Positions 17,366-27,100 of a stretch of 64,000 bases of DNA are shown here, piece after piece. This DNA comes from Caldisphaera sp046536515. Its GTDB lineage: Archaea; Thermoproteota; Thermoprotei_A; Sulfolobales; Acidilobaceae. A program made the translations under genes and the position numbers. The notes beneath the pieces are model-generated. The model had not been told where the DNA came from and did no database searches. It saw nothing but the letters and a program-made list of their open reading frames with translations. The DNA is taken from NCBI RefSeq assembly GCF_046536515.1, contig NZ_JAWDMQ010000001.1:36047-100046 (forward strand). The letters are read 5' to 3'. The stretch's first letter is position 1. Each line of letters opens with the position of its first letter.

Positions 17366-18034
17366 CTAATCTTTAATATATTGCCTTATAATTTCTTTAG
17401 CTCTCTCCAAGGCTTTTTCTATGTTTCCTTCTTTAACGTATTTTTCATAGATATCATCTTTTTCTACTTCAAAATATAAATTATATCTAAGCTTAGGATC
17501 AATAATTTTTTCTTTCATATATCTTTTTAATTCCTTCATTGAATCGTAAAGCGTCTTAATTTCTATATCATTTTTTAAACAACTTTCTATTTTTTCTAAG
17601 CTTCTTCTCGCAGCAATACCAGTATAGCCTAAGCTTGTTGTAGCAACTTCCAAATATTCATAAAGTTTTTTCCTAAACGGTACTATTACGTTACCTTTTG
17701 AAGCATCTGTTGCATTATTTATTAATTTTCTTTTCTTTTTAGCAATTTCGTATATTTCATTATTAATTTCATTATTATTTGTAGCTATAACTATTAAATC
17801 GTTTTCCTCAATTAACTTTTCTAAATCTTTTGGATCTTTTATTTCAAAATTTACTAATTTTACCTTTCTATTATTTTTTATTTCATTTATATCTTCGCTG
17901 AAATAAGAAGCCACTATAGTAACATTTGCACCAGCATCCAAAAAGGTTCTAGCTCTTCTATTACCTACTTTACCCCCACCTATTACCAAAACATTAAAAT
18001 CAGAAAAATCAATATATAATGGTATGTAAGTCAT
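17366..18034 (-). CDS. precorrin-2 dehydrogenase / sirohydrochlorin ferrochelatase (siroheme synthase)
   Basis: A 222-residue protein of the Met8/SirC/CysG N-terminal type. It oxidises precorrin-2 to sirohydrochlorin with NAD and may insert iron to give siroheme. MTYIPLYIDFSDFNVLVIGGGKVGNRRARTFLDAGANVTIV is the typical N-terminus with the GGGxVGxRR NAD loop. DLIVIATNNNEINNEIYEIA and LINNATDASKGNVIVPF follow, then the dimerisation part TTSLGYTGIAARRSLEKIE. It is the last gene of the heme operon and overlaps the end of ahbC by 26 bases. Siroheme is the first substrate of the other three enzymes of this operon, so its place here is logical. Confidence 0.9.
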   Translation of the reverse strand: MTYIPLYIDFSDFNVLVIGGGKVGNRRARTFLDAGANVTIVASYFSEDINEIKNNRKVKLVNFEIKDPKDLEKLIEENDLIVIATNNNEINNEIYEIAKKKRKLINNATDASKGNVIVPFRKKLYEYLEVATTSLGYTGIAARRSLEKIESCLKNDIEIKTLYDSMKELKRYMKEKIIDPKLRYNLYFEVEKDDIYEKYVKEGNIEKALERAKEIIRQYIKD

Positions 18035-19202
18035 TTAAATTCCACCTTTTTTCTATTTCATTATAGTCCAAAAAGCATAGAGGCTCATCTCCCCAAAAAT
18101 CTTTGTTAACAACTTTTGCTCTACCCCTACTGCCTCCACCACATATCTTTTTAAATAAACAAGAAGAGCATCTTTCTCCTCTCAAGTTTTCCGACAAATT
18201 AACAAATTTTTCAAGGTTTTTATTGCTTAAGTTAAGAATGTCTTTCAACTTTTGCTCTCTTAAATCTCCTATTATATAGTCTTCAATAAATTGACATGGT
18301 CTTACAGTTCCATCAGGATAAATACTAATTGTTTTCCTTCCGCAATCACCTTGAGCTTCTATCATTTTAAGGTATTTAATAAAATCATCCTTATTATTAG
18401 CAATCTGATCTGCAACATATATTCCAATAAAGTTTCCCCTAACAAGCTGGATTTCTAGCTGAGTCTTGTATTCCTTTGCTTTCTCTATGAGCTCTTTTGA
18501 GAGTTGAATTAATTGATCCTTTGTAGGTAGATCTGAAACTATATTAACAGCTCTCCCAATAGTATCTAAAAGATATAATGATACTCTTTTGGCTTTAATT
18601 TTCGCAGCAAAGTCTATCATCTTAGGTATTTCTAATACGTTATATTTTGTAACAGTAGTCCTTATTCCTACATCTATTCCATATTTGATTGAGTTCTGGA
18701 TACCCCTTATAGTTAACGAGAATGCGCCTTCATAACCCCTAAACTTATCATGATACTCAGGGTTTATGCTATCAAGCGATATGCCTATATAATCATACCC
18801 AAGTTCTTTTAATTTTTTTGCATTTTCTTCTGTTATCAATGTTCCATTACTGCTTAAACCCAGTTTAGGCCTTTTTTTATTAGATAAAATTTCTGATAAT
18901 TCCCAAAATTCTTTTCTGTATAAAGGCTCTCCACCTGTAAAAATTACTAAAGGGATCTGCAAATTTACTATTTCATTTGCTACCTCAATTAACTTTTCTC
19001 TGCTTAATTCTTCCTTTGTACTTTTTGATGAAGCATCTATATAGCAATGTACACAATTTAAATTGCATTTATACGTTATATTCCAGAAAATAACAGGTCT
19101 TAATTCGTTAGAAAAATTCGACGGTTTTTCTTTATTATAATGTCCTTTTATCTTTGATGATACAGTTCCTTCTCCAGTTACCATAACACTTATAGGAATC
19201 AT
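18009..19202 (-). CDS. ahbC: 12,18-didecarboxysiroheme deacetylase (radical SAM, AhbC)
   Basis: A 397-residue radical SAM/SPASM protein. RPVIFWNITYKCNLNCVHCY (about residues 36-55) carries CxxxCxxC for the SAM iron-sulfur cluster, and LVIFTGGEPLYRKEFWEL is the SAM-binding GGEP. The C-terminal SPASM part has CGRKTISIYPDGTVRPCQF, CSSCLFKKICGGGSRGRAKV and a final Cys. The N-terminal 35 residues before the radical SAM core resemble AhbC, which removes two acetate chains from 12,18-didecarboxysiroheme to give Fe-coproporphyrin III. Assignment of AhbC versus AhbD between the two radical SAM genes here rests on that N-terminus and is not certain. It overlaps ahbAB by four bases. Confidence 0.8.
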   Translation of the reverse strand: MIPISVMVTGEGTVSSKIKGHYNKEKPSNFSNELRPVIFWNITYKCNLNCVHCYIDASSKSTKEELSREKLIEVANEIVNLQIPLVIFTGGEPLYRKEFWELSEILSNKKRPKLGLSSNGTLITEENAKKLKELGYDYIGISLDSINPEYHDKFRGYEGAFSLTIRGIQNSIKYGIDVGIRTTVTKYNVLEIPKMIDFAAKIKAKRVSLYLLDTIGRAVNIVSDLPTKDQLIQLSKELIEKAKEYKTQLEIQLVRGNFIGIYVADQIANNKDDFIKYLKMIEAQGDCGRKTISIYPDGTVRPCQFIEDYIIGDLREQKLKDILNLSNKNLEKFVNLSENLRGERCSSCLFKKICGGGSRGRAKVVNKDFWGDEPLCFLDYNEIEKRWNLNDLHTIIY

Positions 19203-20161
19203 CTGACCACACCTGGTTTTAAATCGGCTAAGCTATATATGATCATAAGGTCTTTTGGTTTACACTCTCTTTTAAGAATATTAGCCATATCCTCTATTTT
19301 CTTTTTATCTACAGCGTGAACCATAGAATAGCTTACATGCTTCCATCTACCTTCTGGTACGGATTGCCTTAAAACAACATGAGTTGAAAAACTCATTGAG
19401 GCAGCGCATTCACATATTGATTCTTCATTTCCATTGGGTTCCATTACTATCATTCCATTTTCCTTAAATCCAAGTTTTTCTCCATCTAAAGAAGCCCCTG
19501 GATCGGCTAAAACCCCTTTATCTAGTAATTCTTTTAATATGTATTCAAGCTCTTCCTCCTTTAAATTATACTTCTTTAAAACAAACTCATAAGGTTTCTC
19601 ATTTATAGGAAGGCTTTTTACAGATAATGGAAGATCTTTATCAACGTTTAAATCTTTTAATAAAGGAACTCTTTCCCGCAATAAAGCGTATTTCCCAGCT
19701 TTGGATATACCGTTTATAATATCATACTTAACGCTTAATTTATACGTTCTTTTAGAAAGCAAAACAACATAGGATTTTGAATTAGACTCTCTAGTCATTC
19801 TTTCTGCTAAATTAATCAATTCTTCATTGCTAGCTCTTTTAGCTACTATCCAAACATTATAAATTGGGTGGTTTCTCAAATAGCTGTGAGTAACAAGAGG
19901 ATCTTTCATAGCTATTTCGGCTAACTTTTTATAATTTTCTCCAGAATCAAATGCTATTAAAGCAGCTTCATTACCTTGTGCCCTAAAATTGTAGTAAAAA
20001 CCTATTCTCTTTATTATGCCTTCTTTTTTTAAATTATTTATTCTTTCTAATAGATCTTCCAGCTTTAATCCTAATTTATTAGCTATATCGTCATAAGGCC
20101 TTGTATGTAAAGGAAAATCATATTGTAATTCCATTAATATTTCCTTATCTATTTGGTCCAT
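19199..20161 (-). CDS. fused siroheme decarboxylase AhbA-AhbB
   Basis: A 320-residue protein made of two Lrp/AsnC-like halves. Half one (1-150) has a winged helix (DKEILMELQYDFPLHTRPYDDIANKLG) and the core VTHSYLRNHPIYNVWIVAKR. Half two (about 170-320) begins with LPINEKPYEFVLKKYNLKEE and has STHVVLRQSVPEGRWKHVSYSMVHA. In other organisms AhbA and AhbB are separate proteins of about 150 residues each that form a heterodimer; here they are joined. The complex removes two carboxyl groups from siroheme. An ATG with GGTGA upstream gives the start. The gene lies between the two radical SAM heme genes, four bases overlapping one and nine bases from the other. Confidence 0.88.
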   Translation of the reverse strand: MDQIDKEILMELQYDFPLHTRPYDDIANKLGLKLEDLLERINNLKKEGIIKRIGFYYNFRAQGNEAALIAFDSGENYKKLAEIAMKDPLVTHSYLRNHPIYNVWIVAKRASNEELINLAERMTRESNSKSYVVLLSKRTYKLSVKYDIINGISKAGKYALLRERVPLLKDLNVDKDLPLSVKSLPINEKPYEFVLKKYNLKEEELEYILKELLDKGVLADPGASLDGEKLGFKENGMIVMEPNGNEESICECAASMSFSTHVVLRQSVPEGRWKHVSYSMVHAVDKKKIEDMANILKRECKPKDLMIIYSLADLKPGVVR

Positions 20162-20170
20162 ATAATCACC

Positions 20171-21346
20171 CTAAATTAAATAATTTAAATTGTATTTATT
20201 TAATAACTGTTCATAATCCCCAGGATTATATAAACATGAAGGATCTTCGCTTAGCGGATCTCCAGAATATGCAAATGATCTGGCTCTGCTACCTCCGCAT
20301 ATATTTTTGAACTCACATATTCCACACTTCCCTTTTAGCTGAGAAGATCTCAATTTTTTGAAAAGTTCAGAATTCCTGTAAATATCTACTATACTTTTAT
20401 TTTTTATGTTTCCCGCTGGATAAGGCAAAAATCCACTAGGATATACATAGCCATCATGAGATACAAATATTATTCCTTTACCATCCCTGGTTCCATGGGT
20501 TTCAGCCTTACTTTCTTGATTTGGTTCTCCCATTTTTTCTCTTAGCCTGCTCACAAGTTCATAATAAAGCTTTCCATGATTTATTGCTTTTTCATGATCA
20601 ATACCATTTTTTTCTAAATATCTGTAAAGCCATGCTACCCTTCTAAATATTGGTCCTTCCGAAGTCCTTATTGTTATATTATATTTACTTGCCTCATATA
20701 AAAAAGATGAAACGTCTTCCCATTCATCCTTAGTTAAATCTTCTTCAAATTTACCTCTTCCAACAGGTATTAAATAAAAAACTTCCCATACCTTTACTTT
20801 CAATTTGTTTATTAACAAATCCACCATATCGGGAAGTCCTTCTACAGTTGATCTCATAACAGTAGTGTTTATTTGTACCTTTATTCCTTTTTCACTTATT
20901 TTCTTTACAACTTCAACTGATCTGTCCCATGTACCTAAGATTCCCCTAATTTTGTCGTGTGTTTCTCTATATGGAGAATCAATGCTTATAGATACGGAAG
21001 ATACATTATATTTTAAAATCTTTTCTATAGCTTCATCATTTAATAAAGGAGTTACACTTGGAGATAACGCAACAGTTATCCCTTTATCTTTAGCATAACT
21101 TATTAGATCCCATATATCTTTTCTCATTAATGGGTCTCCACCAGATAAAACCAGTATGGGAGATGGTTTTCCAAACTCATATATTTGATCAATTAACTTT
21201 ATACTTTCCTCATGACTTAATTCGTTAGGCAGAGGTTTTGTTATAGCTTCTGCTCTACAATGTTTACAAGCAAGCCCACAGGCCTTAGTCGTTTCCCAAA
21301 ATATCAATATGGGCTTTTGATCCATAGGCCATTCTCTATGACTCAT
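20171..21346 (-). CDS. heme synthase-type radical SAM protein (AhbD-like)
   Basis: A 391-residue radical SAM/SPASM protein. PILIFWETTKACGLACKHCRAEA (near residues 11-33) has the CxxxCxxC cluster site, followed by ILVLSGGDPLMRKDIWDLI, then LSPSVTPLL and SVSISIDSPYRETHDKIRG. The C-terminal SPASM cysteines are in KGKCGICEFKNICGGSRARSF and a Cys near the end. This pattern fits AhbD, which oxidatively decarboxylates two propionates of Fe-coproporphyrin III to heme b, and the related TIGR04053 group. It is first gene of the operon, preceded by a TATA-like TTTATAT around 21395-21405 on the minus strand. Confidence 0.78.
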   Translation of the reverse strand: MSHREWPMDQKPILIFWETTKACGLACKHCRAEAITKPLPNELSHEESIKLIDQIYEFGKPSPILVLSGGDPLMRKDIWDLISYAKDKGITVALSPSVTPLLNDEAIEKILKYNVSSVSISIDSPYRETHDKIRGILGTWDRSVEVVKKISEKGIKVQINTTVMRSTVEGLPDMVDLLINKLKVKVWEVFYLIPVGRGKFEEDLTKDEWEDVSSFLYEASKYNITIRTSEGPIFRRVAWLYRYLEKNGIDHEKAINHGKLYYELVSRLREKMGEPNQESKAETHGTRDGKGIIFVSHDGYVYPSGFLPYPAGNIKNKSIVDIYRNSELFKKLRSSQLKGKCGICEFKNICGGSRARSFAYSGDPLSEDPSCLYNPGDYEQLLNKYNLNYLI

Positions 21347-21421
21347 AGTTTACCCCATAACTTTTAATACTTTCTAAATAAATATTAAATTGTATATGTT
21401 TATATAGACACGTATAATTAG

Positions 21422-21712
21422 TTACATAGATTTCTGTCTCATTTTTATTATTTCATCTGATATCAATTTTAGAATTTTCCTTTTGTTCTCCTTTTTTAAT
21501 ATAACTACCCTCTTCGTTTGTTCGTACCACAATTTAGGATATTTCTTTTCTTCAACTATTGGATTTAATCCTAATTTCTTTGCTGCCATTACTATTTCTT
21601 CAATGCTAGGCTTTACTATGGCTTTATTTTTTGATATCTTCCTACCTTTATTTTTTGACAAGCTTGAATCTAGATAAGAAGGCCAAATAATGTATTTATT
21701 TTCTTTAGGCAT
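21422..21712 (-). CDS. srp19: signal recognition particle protein SRP19
   Basis: A 96-residue basic RNA-binding protein. KYIIWPSYLDSSLSKNKGRKISKN at the N-terminus is the conserved SRP19 start, which contacts 7S RNA, followed by KPSIEEIVMAAKKLGLNPIVEEKKYPKLWYEQ and the basic strand KRVVILKKENK. SRP19 binds helices 6 and 8 of SRP RNA and prepares the site for SRP54. Its RNA partner is encoded in this window at about 35.0-35.3 kb. The gene follows the RPC34-like gene by ten bases and is probably co-transcribed with it. Confidence 0.93.
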   Translation of the reverse strand: MPKENKYIIWPSYLDSSLSKNKGRKISKNKAIVKPSIEEIVMAAKKLGLNPIVEEKKYPKLWYEQTKRVVILKKENKRKILKLISDEIIKMRQKSM

Positions 21713-21722
21713 GGAACATAAC

Positions 21723-22148
21723 CTACTCTGCCTGTTGCATTAACTGCTTTTTTCTAATAGATAATAACTTTACTTCTTTTCTGAGCCAAAGTTCCATTAA
21801 TGGGCATGTAGATGGTTCATAATATCCCCCTAACCCACACTCATCTATATGAGGACATGTCGTACAAGGAATATCCAAAATTGAAGATAAACTAATGTTT
21901 AGCAATTTGGATTCAATTGGCTTTTCTGTTATAAATAATCTATAAGTCCTTCTGCCATTAACGATTACTTGTTCCCTTTTAATTAAACCCTTCTTGGCCA
22001 ATCTTAATACAAGCCTTGATCCTTCCCTACTATCTAATCCCATCATTTTCCATAGTTCGCTTTGCAAAACACCATCTTTATGATCTTTTATGGTTTCTAA
22101 TGCAGCCTTTTCTACCTCATCCGAATTACGCGGCAATCTATCATGCAC
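21723..22148 (-). CDS. RPC34-like winged-helix protein with C-terminal Cys cluster
   Basis: A 141-residue protein. The N-terminal 75 residues form a winged helix (KDHKDGVLQSELWKMMGLDSREGSRLVLRLAKKGLIKRE, wing INGRRTYRLF). The C-terminal part has four cysteines in CTTCPHIDECGLGG and STCPLMELW, suiting an iron-sulfur or zinc site. This build is that of the crenarchaeal orthologue of RNA polymerase III subunit RPC34/hRPC39, whose C-terminal cysteines bind a cluster. A role in transcription is inferred from family; it could also act as another DNA-binding regulator. The promoter region is the 252-base AT-rich spacer shared with the divergent gene at 22401. Confidence 0.75.
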   Translation of the reverse strand: MHDRLPRNSDEVEKAALETIKDHKDGVLQSELWKMMGLDSREGSRLVLRLAKKGLIKREQVIVNGRRTYRLFITEKPIESKLLNISLSSILDIPCTTCPHIDECGLGGYYEPSTCPLMELWLRKEVKLLSIRKKQLMQQAE

Positions 22149-22400
22149 CTCAGTTATATTAGTCTAGTTTTTAGATACACTACTCAATAAATATAGGATG
22201 ACTAAAAGATTTATATCTTTAGTATTTCGTGTATTAATAATGCATTAATTAATCTTTTAAAATTCTTTTTTATTAATATAACATAAAAATTTTATTAAAA
22301 ACATTTTATTAAAAAGTTAAGTAATCTTCTTATAATTAAAACATTTTATTATCCCCTAGCTTAATTTGTAATATATGATTAAATGCAGAGGTGAGCATAA

Positions 22401-22613
22401 GTGGAAAATTCAGTAAAAGAGGCAAAAAAGATTTTAGATGAAACAATAGAGTTGGCAAAAAGAATATATGGAAAGAAATGGATGAGAGAATTAAATTCTA
22501 TAGAAGATAGATTTGGTGGAGACCCTTATGATGTTTTAGAATTTCTAAGAAAAGAGGCTGAATCAAAGGGAATTAAAATAGAAAAAGCGCAAAATGAAAA
22601 TAATGTAAAATAA
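22401..22613 (+). CDS. small charged helical protein, unknown
   Basis: A 70-residue protein from GTG 22401, with AGGTGA nine bases upstream. Sequence is rich in Lys and Glu and reads as two helices (residues 3-27 and about 40-57) joined by RFGGDPYDVLEFL. I do not recognise a family. It is divergent from the RPC34-like gene and lies upstream of gar1 and tfb across a 252-base spacer that holds an 18-base direct repeat. Codon use and ribosome site look genuine, so I regard it as a real gene. Confidence 0.6.
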   Translation: MENSVKEAKKILDETIELAKRIYGKKWMRELNSIEDRFGGDPYDVLEFLRKEAESKGIKIEKAQNENNVK

Positions 22614-22746
22614 TTTTTCTTATATAATGTTAGTTTTTGAAAAAAATTATGGCATAGCAAATTGTTTAATTATTATATATAATATAAAAAAGTTGACATT
22701 AAAAAGGCTTTAAAAATGTAATTCTAGTATACCTTTACCTATTATA

Positions 22747-22811
22747 TATGTTAAAGCATAAAATTTCATTATAAACTTATACATTGTTTCAATTATGTTA
22801 AAGCATAAAAT
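22747..22811 (+). repeat. 18-bp direct repeat upstream of gar1-tfb
   Basis: TATGTTAAAGCATAAAAT occurs exactly at 22747-22764 and again at 22794-22811, start-to-start distance 47 bases. The core ATG-TTAAAG-CAT has inverted ends. It lies 55-120 bases before the gar1 start and could be an operator pair or a duplicated promoter part. Confidence 0.8.
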
Positions 22812-22865
22812 ATACCAGTATTACTCTTACTAAAAGGGCATTATAGTTAGATAGGGGAGGTATTA

Positions 22866-23144
22866 TTGCCGGTTCCATCAAATAAAAAATTAGAATTACT
22901 AGGCAAACCTAAAAACATGATATTCAATTATATTTTGATAAGCGTTGAAAATAAAGGTTTAAGATTAAAGATAAATAGTAATGTTTATGATAGTAGATTC
23001 AATTTAATTGGTAAGATAACTGATATAATAGGTAATGTGAATAAACCTTATGCTGTTGTGAAACCAATAAAAGAAAAAATTAACTTTAATGATGTTTTCT
23101 TCGTTGAAACAAAGAAATATGGGAACCGGCATAATAAGAGGTGA
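22866..23144 (+). CDS. gar1: H/ACA RNP protein Gar1
   Basis: A 92-residue small beta-barrel protein. KLELLGKPKNMIFNYILISV, then NVYDSRFNLIGKITDIIGNVNKPYAVVKP and FNDVFFVETKK match archaeal Gar1, where the pattern 'G.i.DIfGpv..PYv.vkp' is diagnostic. Gar1 helps release and turnover of substrate in H/ACA-guided pseudouridylation by binding Cbf5. The TTG start follows GGGAGGT. It runs into the tfb gene, whose ribosome site AGAGGTGA lies in the last codons of gar1. Pairing of gar1 with a transcription factor B gene is common in this phylum. Confidence 0.88.
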   Translation: MPVPSNKKLELLGKPKNMIFNYILISVENKGLRLKINSNVYDSRFNLIGKITDIIGNVNKPYAVVKPIKEKINFNDVFFVETKKYGNRHNKR

Positions 23145-23149
23145 AACTT

Positions 23150-24088
23150 ATGGAAAGATGCCCTGTATGCGGATCAAGAGATTTGGTAACAACACCTGAA
23201 GGTAGGATTGTTTGTCAAAGATGCGGTACTGTAATAGATGAAAACATATTTATAGATAAACCCGAATGGAGATCTTATAATGAAAAAGGAATACAAAATA
23301 CAAAAGGTGTTGAGAGAGCTTCTCAGGGAACGACTTATTTAAGACATGATAGAGGAGATGGAGTCATAACTTTTGTGCCACCAAAAGCTAGAAACCACAT
23401 AAAATCACTAAATAATAGAAGAATAAGTATGAAACATGCTACATCGAGGCAAGAAATGCCAAGGATTGCATTATTTGTCTTAGCTAATAAGGTAAGCGAT
23501 TATTTTAACTTGTCAATACATGCTAAGGAGACGTTAGGATATATTCTTCATAAATATGTTGAAAAAAATGGAAATTCCGTGGGAAAAGACAAGGAAGCTA
23601 TAGTAGCTGCAGCCCTTGCAAAGGTTGTAGAAGTTTATAATTTAAACATATCACAATCAGAAATAGAAGAATTTATGGGAATAGATAACAATAAAATTTG
23701 GGAAGGGAAAAAGAAGCTTAATGATCTGGGTATATTACAAGAATTTAGGTATATAGAATCACAAAAGGCAAATTATATTGACAATAAAGAAAGAATGCTA
23801 ACAAGGGTAGTAACTTATATAAACAGAATTGTTTCTACATTAAATTTAGATCAGCAAATTATTGAAGAATCTATAAGATTTGTCAATAATTCTATAATGT
23901 CTGGCAAAACATTATATGGTAAAAAGCCGGAAGCAATTGCAGCAGCAGCGGTTTATTTAACATCTAGACTTAATGGCTATGATATAAGTCAAAAAGAAAT
24001 AGCAAATTCTGTATCGATTAAAGAGTCTACCGTTAGAAAACTTTACAAATTCCTCATAGGAAATATGGCAGTCATAGTGTATCTATAA
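23150..24088 (+). CDS. transcription initiation factor B (divergent TFB)
   Basis: About 312 residues from ATG 23150. CPVCGSRDLV and CQRCGTVIDE form the N-terminal zinc ribbon; DKPEWRSYNEKG is the B-reader start. Two cyclin folds follow (about 105-200 and 210-312). The C-terminal helix-turn-helix reads DISQKEIANSVSIKESTVRKLYKFL, where standard TFB has VTEVTIRNRYKEL; that helix contacts the BRE promoter element. The usual 'GLsT.I' linker is also replaced (RGDGVITFV). It therefore looks like an atypical TFB that may read different promoters. ATG 23150 with AGAGGTGA is preferred to the in-frame GTG at 23141, which is part of that ribosome site. Confidence 0.87.
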   Translation: MERCPVCGSRDLVTTPEGRIVCQRCGTVIDENIFIDKPEWRSYNEKGIQNTKGVERASQGTTYLRHDRGDGVITFVPPKARNHIKSLNNRRISMKHATSRQEMPRIALFVLANKVSDYFNLSIHAKETLGYILHKYVEKNGNSVGKDKEAIVAAALAKVVEVYNLNISQSEIEEFMGIDNNKIWEGKKKLNDLGILQEFRYIESQKANYIDNKERMLTRVVTYINRIVSTLNLDQQIIEESIRFVNNSIMSGKTLYGKKPEAIAAAAVYLTSRLNGYDISQKEIANSVSIKESTVRKLYKFLIGNMAVIVYL

Positions 24089-24150
24089 CTATATTATTAC
24101 ATTTTCTCCTTTTAAACTTAAAACGCTAGTATTACCTTTTGGTGTAAAAG

Positions 24151-27100
24151 TTGCAAATAATATTAATTATGGCTGCATCAATATTTATCGCATTAACAAC
24201 GATTTCCATAATATTATATTATAATTCGAAAAAAATATTATTACAAAAAAGAAAAATTCCTAATAACATATTAAAAGATTTATATTTGAGCCTAATAGAA
24301 TGGTATGTAAGAACATCTAAAGATAATTATTCTGACTATGCTCAACTATTGTTAGCAAACAAAGACAACATAAACATACTAAGACTTAGTAGAATTTTAA
24401 GGAACATTAAATATTGTCCAAAGGATTCAGAAAGCTTATCTTTATATCTTAGCAAATTAGGTCTTTATGAAGATGTAATAATGCTATCATCCAAAGGCTG
24501 CAGTATTTCATCTTCTGCACTCATGGAATCTAGGAATGCATTGATAGCCTTAGGAATAACAAAATGGGAGCAAGAGGCATCCAAAAAACTAGGTAAAGAT
24601 TCAATTTTATCTAATAAAGTCGATTTAGTTTCAATATATTGCTCTAAAAACAAAATTCATGTGTTTATAAATGATAATGAGATAGAAATACCCCCTAAAG
24701 GATCTGAATGGAGAATTGGAGATCCAAGAGAAGGGCTTGAACTGCTATTATCATCAGCTAAACCTTCAAAGGTTATATACTGGGGCGATTGTGGAAAAAG
24801 CCTAGATGCATACAATAAGATTAATGCAAAGGATCTTTATTCAATAGCATTTCCTGACTCTGAAACATCTATAGTTTCAGCATATTATCATTTGCTTATT
24901 CCTTTTTCAACTACTCCAGCTAAGGCAATTTACTACATATCTCTTATATCTAAAAAAATTATTGATAGCTTAGGTATAGAATGGAAAAATATGCCGGAAG
25001 ATGTTAAGAATGCAGAATATATTAAAGATATTCAAATACCAAAAATGGAAGAAAACTATTTTATAGTAACAGATAAGCCTAGACTTATATATCCTATTTG
25101 GAAGCCTTATACTTTAAAACAATTACCGTTAACCGGTAATTCATGGGATTATGCTGCGCGTGTCTCAATAGCTTCTTTAAGAGCAAGACATGGAGAAATA
25201 GCAAAAGCTACTGTAATAAAAAGAGGGAATGAACTTGATAAATCATTACCTTATTTAATAATAGGTAACATAACAGAGAACAAAGAATTGAATAGCAATG
25301 AACCTTATCAAATAGAACCGTGGGATCTAGATTGTGTGGAAAAAATTGATAAAATAAAGTTAGATTGTGTGGAAAATAATGAAGATTGCTTATTTATGCA
25401 TGGCTTAACTATATGGGAAAAAGAAATGATAAACATAGGAGCAAATATACCATGTAAAAAAGAACACAAATTTAATGACCCAAGAGGAATCGAAATAAAT
25501 GAAGAATTAAATATTAAAGCTAAAGAGAAAATTGCTGAAACTTTTATACACCAAGAAATTTCAAAAAAATTAAATATATTAGGCCCTTCAAAAACAAAAA
25601 TTAAGGTATTATCTACATCGAATGAAATTAGAGATCCAATTAAAGCATCAGAATCAGCATTAAAATTACTTGGGAATGAAGGTAGAAAACTTATCATTAC
25701 TCCTAATGATGCTTTAGCTAAAATAATTAGTAATATAATAGATGGGATATATATAAGTGACATTAACGATTCTAATGAATGGTTCATTAATAATAATATC
25801 GGTGTTATTTCATGGGAGAAAAACATAATGTTTCCTGAAATATCATCTATGGCTAATGATATAGTATTAATGTTTCCTGAAAGAATAATAAATAACGTCA
25901 ATTATGATGGCAAAAACTATTACGACTTCTATACATATAGGACGTTAGAAATTGCATCAAAATATGGAGCTAAAACTGTATCTAGGGCTTTAGCATTATA
26001 TGAAAACAAAGATTTTATTGACCTTATAGAACCTAAACAATATGTTAACATAAAGAAAGATGTAAATTATGATTATATTCTGGAGGAAGTGAATTCTTAT
26101 TTTAATAAACTTTGGAAATCGAAGCCCAGACCTTACCAAGAAACCAGTATATCAACCTTTTTTAAAATGCTCAAAAACGGGAATCCCACCATAGAAATAG
26201 TTATTTTACCAACTGGTGCAGGAAAAAGTGCTATATTTCAAATAATTTCAAAAGCTCTGCAAGATTCAGGTTTAGGAGGATCAGCCCTAATTGTATCTCC
26301 ATTAAAGGCTTTAATACATGATCAGGTCGAAAATGCTAAATCTAGGGGTTTTAAAACTCTATACATAGACTCTAGTGTACCTATATCAAAAAGAATTGAT
26401 GCTATAAATTCTACAAAAGCCGGTTATTTGGACTTCTTATATATAACGCCCGAAAGATTTGGAACTGATATTATTGATGACATATTTGAAAAAAGTACTC
26501 CATCTTTAATTGTTTTAGATGAAGCTCATACTCTTTCTAAATGGGGTTTCAGTTTTAGGCCTAGTTATCTTTATATGGCCTCTAAATTGCAAAAAATTAG
26601 AAATAATGGATATCCACCTATTATAGCATTAACTGCTACAGCCCCAAGAGATGTAATAAATGATATATTGGAAAGCTTAGGATATGATCATAATGATGCA
26701 GAAATACATTATATCTCGTTGAAAACAGAAGAAACATTAAATATAGAGTATAGCGGGAAGCCAAAAGTTTTAATTGCACCAACAATAAGAGACGAATTGA
26801 AATTTGATGTAATACCCGTTCCAGAAAAAGGAGAGGATAGGGTTAAAATTTTAGCAAGCAATGCAAAGAGCTTAATAGAATTTGCAAACAGTTTCAATGA
26901 ACCATGGTTGGGTTTAATTTTTGCTCCATATGTAGAAAGCAAGAATGCATGGTGGTTCAATGCTGAAAACCTATCAAAATGGTTATCTGATGAACTTAAT
27001 CTAGATATTTTATTTTATCATGGTAAATTAAATGAGAAGAAGAGAAGAGAAATAGAAAAGATCCTATCGGAATCATCAAAAACATTTAGCGGACCCAAAA

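Noticed and set aside
22298..22351. AAAACATTTTATTA twice, 40 bases apart, in the spacer 22149-22400
   Set aside because: The sequence is low-complexity A/T and expected by chance in this composition.
25308..25901. 197-codon minus strand frame inside the helicase gene
   Set aside because: It is a shadow of the + strand coding sequence with hydrophobic composition from AT-rich codons and no ribosome site or family pattern.
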